A stretch of DNA of 64,000 nucleotides from Saccharofermentans sp. (GCA_024403715.1 JAKSRJ010000001.1:62001-126000), one strand, 5' to 3'; shown: positions 8,515 to 17,671, counted from the stretch's first letter. The notes: generated by a model not told the origin, from the sequence alone. Program-made: numbers and translations.

Positions 8515-9333
8515 ATGTCAGAAAATGACAGCTCTCGCATGGCGCTAAACCTTGCCAGAAGAATCGTAGTTAAGGTTGGTACATCAACTATTACTTACGA
8601 GAATGGCAAGATGAATCATGGCGCTATCGATAAGCTTTGCCGTGGAATCGCGGATCTTTGGAATAGAGGTAAGGAAGTTATTTTGGTAACGTCTGGTGCT
8701 ATCGGCGTAGGCGTTGGTAGTCTTAACCTCCCCGAGAAGCCCCAGGACATCCCTACTAAGCAGGCTATTGCTGCTGTAGGTCAGTGTGAGCTTATGAATG
8801 CTTATACTAGATCTTTTGCTGAGTATTCTTATGTTTGTGGACAGGTTCTTTTGACTAAGGACGGTATCGCAGATAAGCTTCAGCGCTTGAATATCACAAA
8901 TACAATAGAGGCAATGCTCGAGAAGCATCTCATTCCTGTTATTAACGAGAACGATACAGTATCCACAAAGGAAATCTGGCATAACGGAACATTCGGTGAT
9001 AACGATACCTTATCTGGTGACGTAGCATGCCTTATTAATGCAGATCTGCTTATCATTCTCTCCGATATTGATGGCCTTTATAATGGCAACCCAAGAGAAG
9101 ATGAGAATGCTACTAGAATCGCTTATGTTGAAGATATAACTGACGATATGTTAGGATTTTCTAAGGGAGCAGGCAGTAAGCTTGGTACAGGTGGTATGTA
9201 CACTAAGGTTACAGCTATGCAGAATGTAACATCTCATGGTATTAACGGTGTAATCGCATCAGGCTCTGAGCCTCAGGTTCTCGTTCGTATCTTAGATCAA
9301 GAAGACATCGGAACTTTCTTTGCAGCAAAGTAA
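8515..9333 (+). CDS. proB: glutamate 5-kinase, catalytic domain only
   Basis: A 272-residue amino-acid kinase that phosphorylates glutamate at the first step of proline synthesis. VVKVGTSTIT, VTSGAIGVG, NENDTVST and FGDNDTLSGDVACLINADLL are the ATP- and glutamate-site motifs of ProB. The protein stops after the kinase domain, so the ~90-residue C-terminal PUA domain of E. coli-type ProB (367 residues) is missing, as in several other bacteria. The expected partner proA does not follow. The next gene is an acyl-CoA synthetase 17 bases downstream. A G-rich stretch (CTGGGGG) serves as ribosome site. Function is confident. Proline feedback sensitivity cannot be judged. Confidence 0.9.
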   Translation: MSENDSSRMALNLARRIVVKVGTSTITYENGKMNHGAIDKLCRGIADLWNRGKEVILVTSGAIGVGVGSLNLPEKPQDIPTKQAIAAVGQCELMNAYTRSFAEYSYVCGQVLLTKDGIADKLQRLNITNTIEAMLEKHLIPVINENDTVSTKEIWHNGTFGDNDTLSGDVACLINADLLIILSDIDGLYNGNPREDENATRIAYVEDITDDMLGFSKGAGSKLGTGGMYTKVTAMQNVTSHGINGVIASGSEPQVLVRILDQEDIGTFFAAK

Positions 9334-9350
9334 AAATAGGGAGGAACAGC

Positions 9351-10991
9351 ATGCCAGTAGTTACAGACTTACTTAAGAGAAATGCTCTTGAGCACGGAGA
9401 TGAAGTAGCTTTAATCGAACTCAATCCAGCGATGGAAGATCCTCGTAAGTATTCCTTCAAGGAATATGATCTTGTTCCAGGCGCTGAGAAGAGACCATAC
9501 AGAAGACAGATTACATGGCAGGTATTCGAGGAGAAGGCATGTCGTGTAGCAAACATGCTCATAGACAGAGGCATCGGTAAGGGTGACAAGGTTGCTATCT
9601 TGATGTTCAACTGCCTTGAGTGGCTTCCTATCTATTTCGGCATTTTGAAGACTGGTGCTATCGCAGTTCCATTTAATTTCAGATATACAGCAAATGAGAT
9701 TTCATACTGTGCAGACCTCGCTGAAGTATGCGTAATGTTCTTTGGCCCTGAGTTTATCGACAGAATGAATATGAATGCTGACTCTCTTACAAGAGGCAGA
9801 CTTCTTATCTATGTTGGTGAAGGCGCTTGTCCAGAGATAGCAGAGAATTATTGGGATATGGTCGCTGATTATGCAAGTACTGATCCTGGAATTGTTATGA
9901 CAGAAGATGACTATGCTGCTATCTATTTCTCATCTGGTACAACGGGCTTCCCTAAGGCTATTTTGCACCCACACAGAAGCTTAATTCAGGCAGCTGAGAT
10001 GGAAGCTGTACACCATGAGACAGGTAAGGATGATTGCTTCCTTTGTATCCCACCTTTGTATCACACAGGTGCTAAGTTCCACTGGATGGGTTCTTTGTGG
10101 ACATGCTCTAAAGCAGTTCTTCTTAAGGGAGCTAAGCCTGAGATTATTTTAAAAGCAGCATCAGACGAGAAGTGTTCTATTGTATGGCTCTTGGTGCCAT
10201 GGGCTCAGGACATTCTCGATGCTTTGGACAATGGCGAGTTAAAGCTTGAAGACTATGATCTTTCTGCTTGGAGACTTATGCACATTGGTGCTCAGCCTGT
10301 TCCACCTTCACTTATTCGTCACTGGAAGGATTACTTCCCACTACATCAGTATGACACTAACTATGGTCTTTCCGAGTCAACCGGCCCAGGCTGCGTTCAC
10401 TTAGGCCTTGAGAATGTTCATAAGGTTGGTGCTATCGGTGTTCCTGGCTACAGATGGGAATGTAAGATTGTAGACGAGAATGGCGTAGAGGTGCCTTATG
10501 GAGAAGTTGGTGAGCTTTGTGTTAAGGGTCCTGGTGTAATGCTTGAGTACTATCGTAACCCAGAAGCTACAGCTGACTCTATTAAGGACGGCTGGCTCTT
10601 TACAGGTGATATGGCTAAGCAGGATGAGGATGGTTTCTACTTCCTTGTTGACCGTAAGAAGGACGTTATCGTTTCTGGTGGTGAGAATATCTACCCTGTT
10701 GAGATTGAGAACTTCCTCCAGGAGTATCCTAAGGTTAAGGACGTTGCTGTAATCGGTCTTCCTGATAAGCGCTTAGGCGAGATTACAGGTGCTATCGTTG
10801 AGGTTGAGCCTGGTAAGGACTGTACTGTCGAGGAACTCGAGAACTTCTGCACACAGCTTCCACGCTATAAGAGACCTAAGAAGATTATTCTTGCTCCAGT
10901 ACCTCGAAATGCAACTGGTAAAATAGAAAAGCCCGCATTACGTAAGCAATACGGGGCTGATAGACTAGTTGAGAAGGAAAATCTTTCTTAA
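9351..10991 (+). CDS. acyl-CoA synthetase (AMP-forming)
   Basis: A 546-residue member of the ANL adenylate-forming superfamily, which activates a carboxylic acid with ATP and transfers it to CoA. The P-loop SSGTTG is at 194-199 with Lys203. YGLSESTG is motif A5, GWLFTGD and the DRKKDVIVSGGENIYPVEIE region mark the hinge and C-terminal domain, and PRNATGKIEK carries the catalytic lysine. It is complete at both ends. A medium- or long-chain fatty acid or a related acid is the most likely substrate, but the acyl pocket cannot be read by eye. It follows proB closely with a GGAGG site and ends two bases from the convergent xth gene. Confidence 0.85.
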   Translation: MPVVTDLLKRNALEHGDEVALIELNPAMEDPRKYSFKEYDLVPGAEKRPYRRQITWQVFEEKACRVANMLIDRGIGKGDKVAILMFNCLEWLPIYFGILKTGAIAVPFNFRYTANEISYCADLAEVCVMFFGPEFIDRMNMNADSLTRGRLLIYVGEGACPEIAENYWDMVADYASTDPGIVMTEDDYAAIYFSSGTTGFPKAILHPHRSLIQAAEMEAVHHETGKDDCFLCIPPLYHTGAKFHWMGSLWTCSKAVLLKGAKPEIILKAASDEKCSIVWLLVPWAQDILDALDNGELKLEDYDLSAWRLMHIGAQPVPPSLIRHWKDYFPLHQYDTNYGLSESTGPGCVHLGLENVHKVGAIGVPGYRWECKIVDENGVEVPYGEVGELCVKGPGVMLEYYRNPEATADSIKDGWLFTGDMAKQDEDGFYFLVDRKKDVIVSGGENIYPVEIENFLQEYPKVKDVAVIGLPDKRLGEITGAIVEVEPGKDCTVEELENFCTQLPRYKRPKKIILAPVPRNATGKIEKPALRKQYGADRLVEKENLS

Positions 10992-10992
10992 T

Positions 10993-11763
10993 TTAGATAT
11001 CCAAATCAATATAAATTGGACAGTGGTCTGATCCGAAGATGTCACTCATCATATCGGATTGGGCCACTTTTGATTTGAGTCCCTCGGTTACGAAGAAGTA
11101 GTCGATTCTCCAGCCTACATTTCTCTCGCGAGCATAAGTCTTATAAGACCACCAAGAGTATTTCTCGGCTTCATCAGGATGGAGCATGCGGAATGTATCA
11201 GTTAAGCCTTTTTCAATAAACTTATCCATATATGCGCGCTCTTCTGGGAGGAATCCAGATATCTTGGAATTTGCCTTAGGATTAGAAAGGTCAATTTCTT
11301 TATGTGCTGTGTTAACGTCGCCGCAACAGATTACCTGCTTGCCCTGAGCTTCTAATTCCTTAACTTGGTCTAAGAAACAGTCATAGAAGCGAAGTTTAAA
11401 CTGAACGAAATCATCTCCTCTTCCACCATTAGGGAAATATATATTAAACAAAACAAAATCGCCAAAGTCAGCTTTGATGACGCGACCTTCGTGGTCGAAC
11501 TCTTCTACTCCAAACCCAAGTGTAATCTTAGGGGTTAAGTCTTCTCTATAAAAAAGACCAGTTCCGGAATAACCTTTCTTCTCCGCTGGATAGAATACGC
11601 TTTTATAACCGGGTATGTTAGCAATTTCTGAAGGTACCTGCTCAGGCAATGCTTTAATCTCCTGAATACCTAAAATATCTGGCTTCATGGATTCAAATGA
11701 TCCGAGGAAATCCTTACCCGCTACAGCTCTTATACCATTTACATTCCAGCTAACAAGTCTCAT
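10993..11763 (-). CDS. xth: exodeoxyribonuclease III / AP endonuclease
   Basis: A 256-residue EEP-family nuclease of normal ExoIII/ExoA length. Motifs in order are SWNVNGIRA, GIQEIKAL (metal-binding Glu), CGDVNTAHKEIDLSNPK, NVGWRIDYFF and the final GSDHCPIYIDL with the catalytic Asp-His. It cleaves abasic sites in base-excision repair and removes 3' blocks. Its start is preceded by AAGGAG on the reverse strand. It converges on the acyl-CoA synthetase with a one-base gap and is divergent from the asparaginase, sharing an AT-rich 60-base promoter region. Confidence 0.93.
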   Translation of the reverse strand: MRLVSWNVNGIRAVAGKDFLGSFESMKPDILGIQEIKALPEQVPSEIANIPGYKSVFYPAEKKGYSGTGLFYREDLTPKITLGFGVEEFDHEGRVIKADFGDFVLFNIYFPNGGRGDDFVQFKLRFYDCFLDQVKELEAQGKQVICCGDVNTAHKEIDLSNPKANSKISGFLPEERAYMDKFIEKGLTDTFRMLHPDEAEKYSWWSYKTYARERNVGWRIDYFFVTEGLKSKVAQSDMMSDIFGSDHCPIYIDLDI

Positions 11764-11782
11764 AGTCTGGCTCCTTATTTGT

Positions 11783-11788
11783 TATAAT
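11783..11788 (+). promoter_or_regulatory. candidate -10 element for asparaginase
   Basis: A perfect TATAAT lies 35 bases before the chosen ATG in the gap between divergent xth and ansA. I find no good -35 at 16-18 bases, so the promoter call is weak. Confidence 0.3.
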
Positions 11789-11822
11789 GATTTTATATTT
11801 TACCATTTGGAGATTAATAGTA

Positions 11823-12710
11823 ATGAATAGAATTCTTGTTGTGACATTAGGTGGCACAATTTGTTCTGCAAATAAAGACAATACAATTAAGCTTGGTGGA
11901 GCAATTGATAGAAGCTTTTTTGATAAATTTAAAAGTAACACCGAGTTCTCGTTTTTAACTCCTGTTTTGTATTCATCAGAAAATGCTAATGAGGATCTCT
12001 ATCGTAAGGCTCTATCTGCAATTATCAAGGAATGTGAGAGTAGTAAGCCTGATGGTATTCTTGTTCTTCATGGTACAGATTCCATGGCGTATTTTGCTCA
12101 GCTTAGTGTCAGAGTTATATCTTATTTAAACCTTCCGGTCGTAATTACTGGAAGTAAGCTTCCACCTGAGGATTCACATAGTGATGCTGTAAAGAATGTT
12201 AAGTATGCGTTGGGACTTTTGAAGGCTGCAGTAGATGGTAAGCTTGGATCTATTACATTCGGTGTAGTTTTCTCTGATTCTTTGATGGGCGACACTACAT
12301 TTATTCCTGCCATTCGTGTAACAGATGCTAACTTTGAAGGCGATTATGGCAAGTTTCCAGGAAAGCCTTCTGTAGATACCCTTACTAAGGATGAAGCCAA
12401 GGCGTACTTAGAATCACCTCTTAAGAGAATGATTACAATTCCTGCAATTCCTGGATTTCCATATGATGCTATTAAGCTTGATAGTGTAGATGCGGTTTTA
12501 ATCGAAGGTTACCATTCAGGTACAGCTTCGACTATTGGTCTTCCAGAATTAGTTGAAGAAGCAACAAAAGCTTCAAAGAAGGTTTATCTTGCTCCTGTAC
12601 ATAGCGGTAAGGTTCAGTATGAGAGCAACAAAATATTAGAGGAAAAAGGCGCTAAAGCCATTTATAACATGCCTTTCGAGGGGTGTTGGGCTGAAAGCTT
12701 AATTAGATAA
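11823..12710 (+). CDS. ansA: L-asparaginase, type I-like
   Basis: A 295-residue asparaginase that hydrolyses asparagine to aspartate and ammonia. The N-terminal VTLGGTI carries the nucleophilic Thr12. HGTDSMAYFA has the second Thr and the Asp of the catalytic set, and VITGSKLPPEDSHSDAVKN supplies the third motif. The start at 11823 is chosen because GGAG (11809-11812) sits 10 bases upstream and the protein then begins MNRILVVTLGGTI. An earlier ATG at 11787 would add twelve residues and overlaps the putative -10. No signal peptide is seen, so the enzyme is cytoplasmic. It precedes the zinc-ribbon gene by 9 bases with AAGGAGG between them. Confidence 0.88.
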   Translation: MNRILVVTLGGTICSANKDNTIKLGGAIDRSFFDKFKSNTEFSFLTPVLYSSENANEDLYRKALSAIIKECESSKPDGILVLHGTDSMAYFAQLSVRVISYLNLPVVITGSKLPPEDSHSDAVKNVKYALGLLKAAVDGKLGSITFGVVFSDSLMGDTTFIPAIRVTDANFEGDYGKFPGKPSVDTLTKDEAKAYLESPLKRMITIPAIPGFPYDAIKLDSVDAVLIEGYHSGTASTIGLPELVEEATKASKKVYLAPVHSGKVQYESNKILEEKGAKAIYNMPFEGCWAESLIR

Positions 12711-12719
12711 GGAGGAATT

Positions 12720-13826
12720 ATGGCAGATACAATTAAGTGTCCTAACTGCTCTGCAAATCTCATGTTTGATGCTGGTGTTCAGAAACTCACATGTGATTAT
12801 TGTGGTGCTAGTTTTAACCCATCTGCTTTTAGTGGGATTCCAGATGAGTTATCTAGCGGCGAGAGTATTTACGATACAGTCGTAGCTACTGATGATGAAC
12901 ATGAATCAGGGGAGCAGGCACAGGAGACAGCTGAGGGTAAGAAGTTTGATTACGAGCAAACTGAATTCAAATGTAACTCCTGTGGCGCTACGTTAATTAC
13001 TGATGCTCAGACATCTGCGACATTTTGTACCTTCTGCGGTTCTCCTGCTTTGGTCGGAAGAAGACTTAGTAAGGAATTTGAGCCTAAGTATCTGATTCCT
13101 TTTTCTATACCTCGCGAAAGGGCTGTCGAAGAGTTTAAGAAGTGGGCTAAGGGTGGACGCTGGACACCATTTGGATTTGTATCCGATAAGAATATTGAGA
13201 AGCTCACAGGCCTTTATGTACCATTTTGGCTTTTTGATGTGGATGTTCATGTAGACGCTAGTGGTACTGCTACCAAGTCTACTTATAGTGGTAATACAGA
13301 GACAATTAAGGAATTTACCTGGAAAAGACAGGGTGATCTTAAGTGGAAGAACATTCCACTTGATGCGGAGACTAGAGTTGATGATGACTTAATGGAAGCT
13401 ATTGAGCCTTTTAATTACAAGTCTATGATTCCTTTTGACTATAAATATTTGCCAGGTTTTTATGCTGACAGATATGATCAGGAAGCAAAAGATTTAAGCG
13501 AGAGATGTAAGGCAAGAGTAAAAGGTGAATTAAGCAATTATATTAATAGTTCTTTGTCACCGTATACATCTCATAAGATTAGGGATGATAAATCTACGAT
13601 TACTTCTGTAAGTGCTAACTATGCTTTATTACCAGTGTGGTTTATGTCTTATAAGTATCTAGGCAAGTACTACTATTTTGCTGTTAATGGTCAGACTGGT
13701 GAGGCTGCAGGTAATCTTCCTGTAAGCCCAGTAAAGAAGACAGTATTCTTCTTTGTTGTACTTGGAATTTTGGCTGTTATCGCGAGATTTATTCTTGGAT
13801 GTGTAATGAGGGGGATTTGGGGATGA
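12720..13826 (+). CDS. double zinc-ribbon membrane protein, function unknown
   Basis: A 368-residue protein with two C-x2-C...C-x2-C zinc ribbons: Cys7/10/25/28 and Cys85/88/103/106. An acidic linker joins them. A conserved-looking middle domain (about 110-335) contains LTGLYVPFWLFDVDV and ALLPVWFMSYKY, and one C-terminal helix (VFFFVVLGILAVIARFIL) anchors it. This matches a widespread but uncharacterised TFIIB-type zinc-ribbon family of Firmicutes, sometimes mislabelled as a helicase or replication factor. The stop overlaps the next gene by four bases, which encodes a TPM-domain membrane protein, so the two probably form a membrane pair. I do not assign a function. Confidence 0.75.
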   Translation: MADTIKCPNCSANLMFDAGVQKLTCDYCGASFNPSAFSGIPDELSSGESIYDTVVATDDEHESGEQAQETAEGKKFDYEQTEFKCNSCGATLITDAQTSATFCTFCGSPALVGRRLSKEFEPKYLIPFSIPRERAVEEFKKWAKGGRWTPFGFVSDKNIEKLTGLYVPFWLFDVDVHVDASGTATKSTYSGNTETIKEFTWKRQGDLKWKNIPLDAETRVDDDLMEAIEPFNYKSMIPFDYKYLPGFYADRYDQEAKDLSERCKARVKGELSNYINSSLSPYTSHKIRDDKSTITSVSANYALLPVWFMSYKYLGKYYYFAVNGQTGEAAGNLPVSPVKKTVFFFVVLGILAVIARFILGCVMRGIWG

Positions 13827-14665
13827 GTAAGAATAAAAATACCGAATCCAAAATCTCTATTTGGAATGAGTTTAACCTTGTGTCTGGCTTAGGTGGTGCT
13901 GGACTTATTGCCATAGTTTTGGTTTGTATTGGCATATATGTCTTCATGAATCTATCACCAAAGAAGACTGTTAAGGTTATAGATGATGCAGATATTTTCA
14001 CTCGTGCAGAGCTTTCAGAACTCGAGGATATTGCTGCTGATTTATCAGAAGATAAAGACATTAATATCGTTATTGTTACTACAAGAGATAAGGGTAGAGG
14101 CTACACTAACTCTGATGAGGATTGTCAGAGATTTGCAGAAGATTTCTACTTCGATCGCATAAGAGGCGTACCTCTACAGAACAATTCAGGCTTCTGCCTT
14201 CTTGTTGATTTGACAGAAGATGCTCCAGGAAGAAGATTTTTCTGGCTCTATACATACGGCACAGCCCACTTTGCTGTAGATGATGATGAGTGCTATGAGA
14301 TTTTCTATAGTCATAAAGATGAGCTTGCTCAGGAAGACTATTTTGATGCATTAGAAGGAATCATGGATGACCTAGAAGAATATAGCTTTAAGGGCTATCC
14401 AGAAATAATATTCTTCACAATGATGATTCCAGTAGCTGGTGCATGGTTTGTTACTCACTTTACCGCACGTGGCAAAAAGCTTGATTCAAAGCCTGATGCT
14501 GACAGATATGCAAATGGATTAAGAGCCATCGGAACAGATGATAAGTTAACTAAGACTCGTGTAATTCACCATACAAGTTCGTCGTCAGGAGGCGGCGGAG
14601 GTGGAGGTTTCTCTGGCGGTGGCGGAGGAGGAGGCTTCTCCGGTGGCGGAGGAGGCCGATTCTAA
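13823..14665 (+). CDS. TPM-domain membrane protein with Gly-rich tail
   Basis: A 280-residue protein. A first helix (about 15-42) precedes a TPM (YgcG-type) domain beginning VIDDADIFTRAELSELED and containing INIVIVTT. A second helix (IIFFTMMIPVAGAWFVTHF) follows, then a short cytoplasmic segment and a tail of Gly runs broken by Phe-Ser (last ~28 residues), the usual ending of this family. The start at 13823 gives an ATGA overlap with the previous stop and keeps GAGGGGG as ribosome site. A start at 13799 would swallow that site. TPM proteins have been linked to envelope or photosystem assembly in other organisms. The bacterial role is largely unknown. Confidence 0.8.
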   Translation: MSKNKNTESKISIWNEFNLVSGLGGAGLIAIVLVCIGIYVFMNLSPKKTVKVIDDADIFTRAELSELEDIAADLSEDKDINIVIVTTRDKGRGYTNSDEDCQRFAEDFYFDRIRGVPLQNNSGFCLLVDLTEDAPGRRFFWLYTYGTAHFAVDDDECYEIFYSHKDELAQEDYFDALEGIMDDLEEYSFKGYPEIIFFTMMIPVAGAWFVTHFTARGKKLDSKPDADRYANGLRAIGTDDKLTKTRVIHHTSSSSGGGGGGGFSGGGGGGGFSGGGGGRF

Positions 14666-14712
14666 AGGCTTTTTGATACTATAGGCTAATTTGTGGCAAA
14701 CCCCTATATCTA

Positions 14713-14740
14713 TTGACTACACCCCTCGGTTGTGTAATAC
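14713..14740 (+). promoter_or_regulatory. predicted promoter of the fab operon
   Basis: TTGACT (14713-14718) and TAATAC (14735-14740) are separated by 16 bases, giving 5/6 and 5/6 matches. The FabT-type palindrome begins at the very next base. It lies 37 bases before the fabH start. Confidence 0.6.
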
Positions 14741-14753
14741 TTTGATAATCAAA
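14741..14753. promoter_or_regulatory. FabT-type operator of the fab operon
   Basis: TTTGATAATCAAA is a perfect 6-1-6 palindrome. It equals, on the other strand, the 13-base core TTTGATTATCAAA of the published streptococcal FabT site, and the flanking A-N on the left also fits. It lies immediately after the -10 of the fabH promoter, where a MarR-family repressor would block initiation. No fabT gene is present in this window, so the regulator would act in trans. Confidence 0.65.
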
Positions 14754-14776
14754 GGATTTACCTATCGGGGGTATTT

Positions 14777-15760
14777 ATGTCTAATATTACAGGTAAGATT
14801 ATTGGTCTTGGATCATTTTTTCCAGCTAATGTGGTAACAAATGATGACCTCGCCAAAATCGTAGAAACCAATGATGCATGGATTCAGGAGAGAACTGGCA
14901 TCAAGCAGCGTCATATTGCAGATGGAGTTAATGAGAAGTCATCTACAATGGCTGTTAAGGCAGCTAAGGCTGCAGTTGAGGATGCTGGTATTGATCCTAA
15001 GGATATCGATTTAATTGTTTGTGCATCCACATCACCTGATTTAATGTTTCCAACTCTTGCAACTACAGTTCAGGAAGCAATTGGCGCTACTGAAGACTGT
15101 GGATGTTTTGATGTTAACTCTGCATGTCCAGGATGGCTTGCAGCTTTTAATACAGTTCAGGGCTTTATCGAGTCTGGTAACTCAAAGCTTGCTTTGGTAA
15201 TCGGTGCAGAGACTTTGTCTAATGTAACTGACTGGACAGATCGTGGATCTTGCATTCTCTTTGGTGACGGCGCTGGTGCAGCTGTACTTAAGGCTGAAGA
15301 AGGCAAGCGTAATGAGTTAATTATGAGATCTTCAGGCGCAAGAGGCGAGTGCCTCCACTTAGAGACTTCAAAGCAGCCTAAGAGATACGACGAAGAGGGT
15401 TTTGAGAAGAAGACTGTTATGTATATGGCAGGAAGAGATGTATTCAGATTTGCTGTTACAGAAGTTCCTAAGCTTATAACAGATCTCTCCGTTAAGTATA
15501 ATTTCGACTTAGCTGATGTTGATTACTTTATCCTCCATCAGGCTAATGCAAGAATTATCGAGTCTACAGCTAAGAAACTCGAGATTAATCTTGAGAAGTT
15601 CCCTATGACAATTGAGAAGACAGGTAATACTTCTTCTGCTTCTATCCCAGCTCTTCTTACAGAGATGAAGAAGGATGGAAGACTTAAGAAGGGTATGAAG
15701 CTTGTATTTGCTAGCTTCGGTGGCGGTCTTACATGGAACGCTAATTATATTGAGTACTAA
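14777..15760 (+). CDS. fabH: 3-oxoacyl-ACP synthase III
   Basis: A 327-residue ketoacyl synthase III that condenses acetyl-CoA (or a branched starter) with malonyl-ACP to initiate fatty-acid synthesis. The catalytic triad is Cys117 (in NSACPGWLAAF), His254 (ILHQANARI) and Asn284 (KTGNTSSAS), with normal spacing. It is the first gene of a six-gene fab operon. The ATG follows CGGGGG at 14766-14771, a G-rich ribosome site. In many Firmicutes acpP follows fabH. Here fabK follows after 24 bases and no ACP gene fits. Confidence 0.94.
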   Translation: MSNITGKIIGLGSFFPANVVTNDDLAKIVETNDAWIQERTGIKQRHIADGVNEKSSTMAVKAAKAAVEDAGIDPKDIDLIVCASTSPDLMFPTLATTVQEAIGATEDCGCFDVNSACPGWLAAFNTVQGFIESGNSKLALVIGAETLSNVTDWTDRGSCILFGDGAGAAVLKAEEGKRNELIMRSSGARGECLHLETSKQPKRYDEEGFEKKTVMYMAGRDVFRFAVTEVPKLITDLSVKYNFDLADVDYFILHQANARIIESTAKKLEINLEKFPMTIEKTGNTSSASIPALLTEMKKDGRLKKGMKLVFASFGGGLTWNANYIEY

Positions 15761-15784
15761 TTTCTTAAAAAGGAGATAAATAGT

Positions 15785-16720
15785 ATGACTAAGTTAACTG
15801 AAATGATCGGAATTAAGTATCCTCTTTTTCAGGGTGGTATGGCATGGGTTGCAGATCATCATATCGCAGCTGCTGTATCTAACGCTGGCGGTCTTGGAAT
15901 TATCGGTTGCGGTGGCGCTGATGAGAACTGGATTAGAACTCAGATTCAGGAGTGCCGTAAGCTTACAGATAAGCCTTTCGGCGTAAATGTAATGCTCATG
16001 AATCCAAGAGCTCCACAGATTGCTGAAGTACTCGCAGAGGAGAAGGTTGCTGTTGTTACAACAGGTGCTGGTTCTGCTGGTAAGTTCATCCCAATGTGGA
16101 AGGAAGCCGGAATCATTGTTATTCCTGTAGTTCCATCTGTAGCTTTGGCTAAGAAGATGGAGAAGGATGGCGCTGATGCAGTTATCGCTGAGGGTACTGA
16201 GTCTGGTGGTCACGTAGGTGAGCTTACAACTATGGCTTTGGTTCCACAGGTTGTTGATGCAGTTAATATCCCAGTTATTGCTGCTGGTGGTATCGCTGAC
16301 GGTCGTGGTGTTGCTGCTTCCTTTATGCTCGGTGCATGTGGTGTACAGTGCGGTACAGTTTTCTGTGCTTCTGAGGAAGTTAATATTCACCAGAACTACA
16401 AGGATATGATCATCAAGGCTAAGGACAGATCTACTCAGGTAACAGGTCGTAGCGCAGGTGCTCCTGTAAGACAGATTAAGAACAAGCTTACAAAGAAGTT
16501 CGAGGAACTCGAGAAGAGAAATGCAAGCTTTGAAGAGATGGAGTCTTTGGGTGTAGGTGCACTTCGTAAGGCTGTTGTTGAGGGTGATATCGATAACGGT
16601 ACATTCATGGCAGGTCAAATCGCAGGTATGATCAACGAGATTAGACCAGTTCAGGCTATTATCGACGATATGTTTGCTGAGGCTAACAAGCTCTTAAGCG
16701 GTGCTGGCCCTGTTTGCTAA
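15785..16720 (+). CDS. fabK: enoyl-ACP reductase II (FMN-dependent)
   Basis: A 311-residue TIM-barrel flavoprotein of the nitronate monooxygenase-like family. It begins with IKYPLFQGGMAWVAD, continues with AVSNAGGLGIIG and GTESGGHVGE, and has the FMN phosphate loop VIAAGGIADGRGVAA. The position between fabH and fabD marks it as FabK, which reduces the enoyl-ACP double bond at the end of each elongation cycle, rather than a nitroalkane oxidase. FabK replaces FabI in streptococci and many clostridia and confers natural insensitivity to triclosan-type inhibitors (family knowledge). AAAGGAG lies 8 bases before the start. Confidence 0.92.
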   Translation: MTKLTEMIGIKYPLFQGGMAWVADHHIAAAVSNAGGLGIIGCGGADENWIRTQIQECRKLTDKPFGVNVMLMNPRAPQIAEVLAEEKVAVVTTGAGSAGKFIPMWKEAGIIVIPVVPSVALAKKMEKDGADAVIAEGTESGGHVGELTTMALVPQVVDAVNIPVIAAGGIADGRGVAASFMLGACGVQCGTVFCASEEVNIHQNYKDMIIKAKDRSTQVTGRSAGAPVRQIKNKLTKKFEELEKRNASFEEMESLGVGALRKAVVEGDIDNGTFMAGQIAGMINEIRPVQAIIDDMFAEANKLLSGAGPVC

Positions 16721-16744
16721 TTAAAAACTAGAGGAAAACTACTA

Positions 16745-17671
16745 ATGAAAATAGCTTTTGTTTACCCAGGTCAGGGTGCTCAGAAAATCGGTATGGCTCA
16801 GGACTTCGTAGAGCAGTATGACTATGCCAAGGAAATGATCAAGGAAGCAACTGAGGCTTCCGGAGTTGATATGGAGAAGCTCCTCTTTGTTGAGAACGAC
16901 GATATCAACGTAACAGAATATACACAGCCAGCATTGGTAACAGCTTGCATGATTATCAACAAGGCTTTGGTTGATGCAGGCGTTAAGTCTGATATTTCTG
17001 CAGGTCTCTCACTTGGTGAGTACTGCGCACTTGTTGAAGCTGGTGCAATGACTTTCTATGATGCTGTAAGACTTACAAGAATCAGAGGAAGCCTCATGAG
17101 TAATACAGTTCCTGCAGGCGAAGGAACAATGGCTGCAGTAATCGGTATGGATGCAGATGTTATCGAGAGCATTATCAAGGATTTTGATGGCGTTACAATG
17201 GCTAACTTCAACTGCCCTGGTCAGATTGTTATCACAGGTAAGACAGAGGGTGTTGTAGCTGCAATGCCTAAGCTACAGGAAGCTGGCGCTCGTAAGGTAG
17301 TTCAGCTCAATGTATCTGGTCCTTTCCACTCTCCAATGCTTAAGCCAGCAGGTGACAGCTTAAGAGTAGAGCTTGATAAGGCAGAGATTTCTGATTTAAG
17401 AATCCCATATGTTGCTAATGCAACAGCCGAGGCTGTTGATAACAAGGACAGCATCAAGGATCTCTTGCAGGTTCAGGTATCATCCCCTGTTAAGTGGGAG
17501 CAGACACTTCGCCTCATGAAGGATATGGGCGTAGATGTATTTGTTGAGATTGGTCCTGGTAAGACAATTGCAGGTTTCGTTAAGAAGACTTGCCCAGAGA
17601 TTCCAGTAATTAATGTTTCTACAGTAGCTGATGTTGAGGCTTGCGTAGCAGCACTTAAGGAAATGGCATAA
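16745..17671 (+). CDS. fabD: malonyl-CoA:ACP transacylase
   Basis: A 308-residue acyltransferase that loads malonyl groups onto ACP. The N-terminal FVYPGQGAQKIGM, nucleophile Ser89 in GLSLGEY and His195 in GPFHSPML form the standard site. Length matches E. coli FabD. It sits 24 bases after fabK with a GAGGA site, and fabG follows after 32 bases. Its substrate malonyl-CoA must come from acetyl-CoA carboxylase genes located elsewhere, since none are in this operon. Confidence 0.94.
   Translation: MKIAFVYPGQGAQKIGMAQDFVEQYDYAKEMIKEATEASGVDMEKLLFVENDDINVTEYTQPALVTACMIINKALVDAGVKSDISAGLSLGEYCALVEAGAMTFYDAVRLTRIRGSLMSNTVPAGEGTMAAVIGMDADVIESIIKDFDGVTMANFNCPGQIVITGKTEGVVAAMPKLQEAGARKVVQLNVSGPFHSPMLKPAGDSLRVELDKAEISDLRIPYVANATAEAVDNKDSIKDLLQVQVSSPVKWEQTLRLMKDMGVDVFVEIGPGKTIAGFVKKTCPEIPVINVSTVADVEACVAALKEMA

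Noticed and set aside
14581..14664. GGC/GGA-rich stretch resembling a microsatellite
   Set aside because: It encodes the Gly-rich tail that is normal for TPM-domain proteins.
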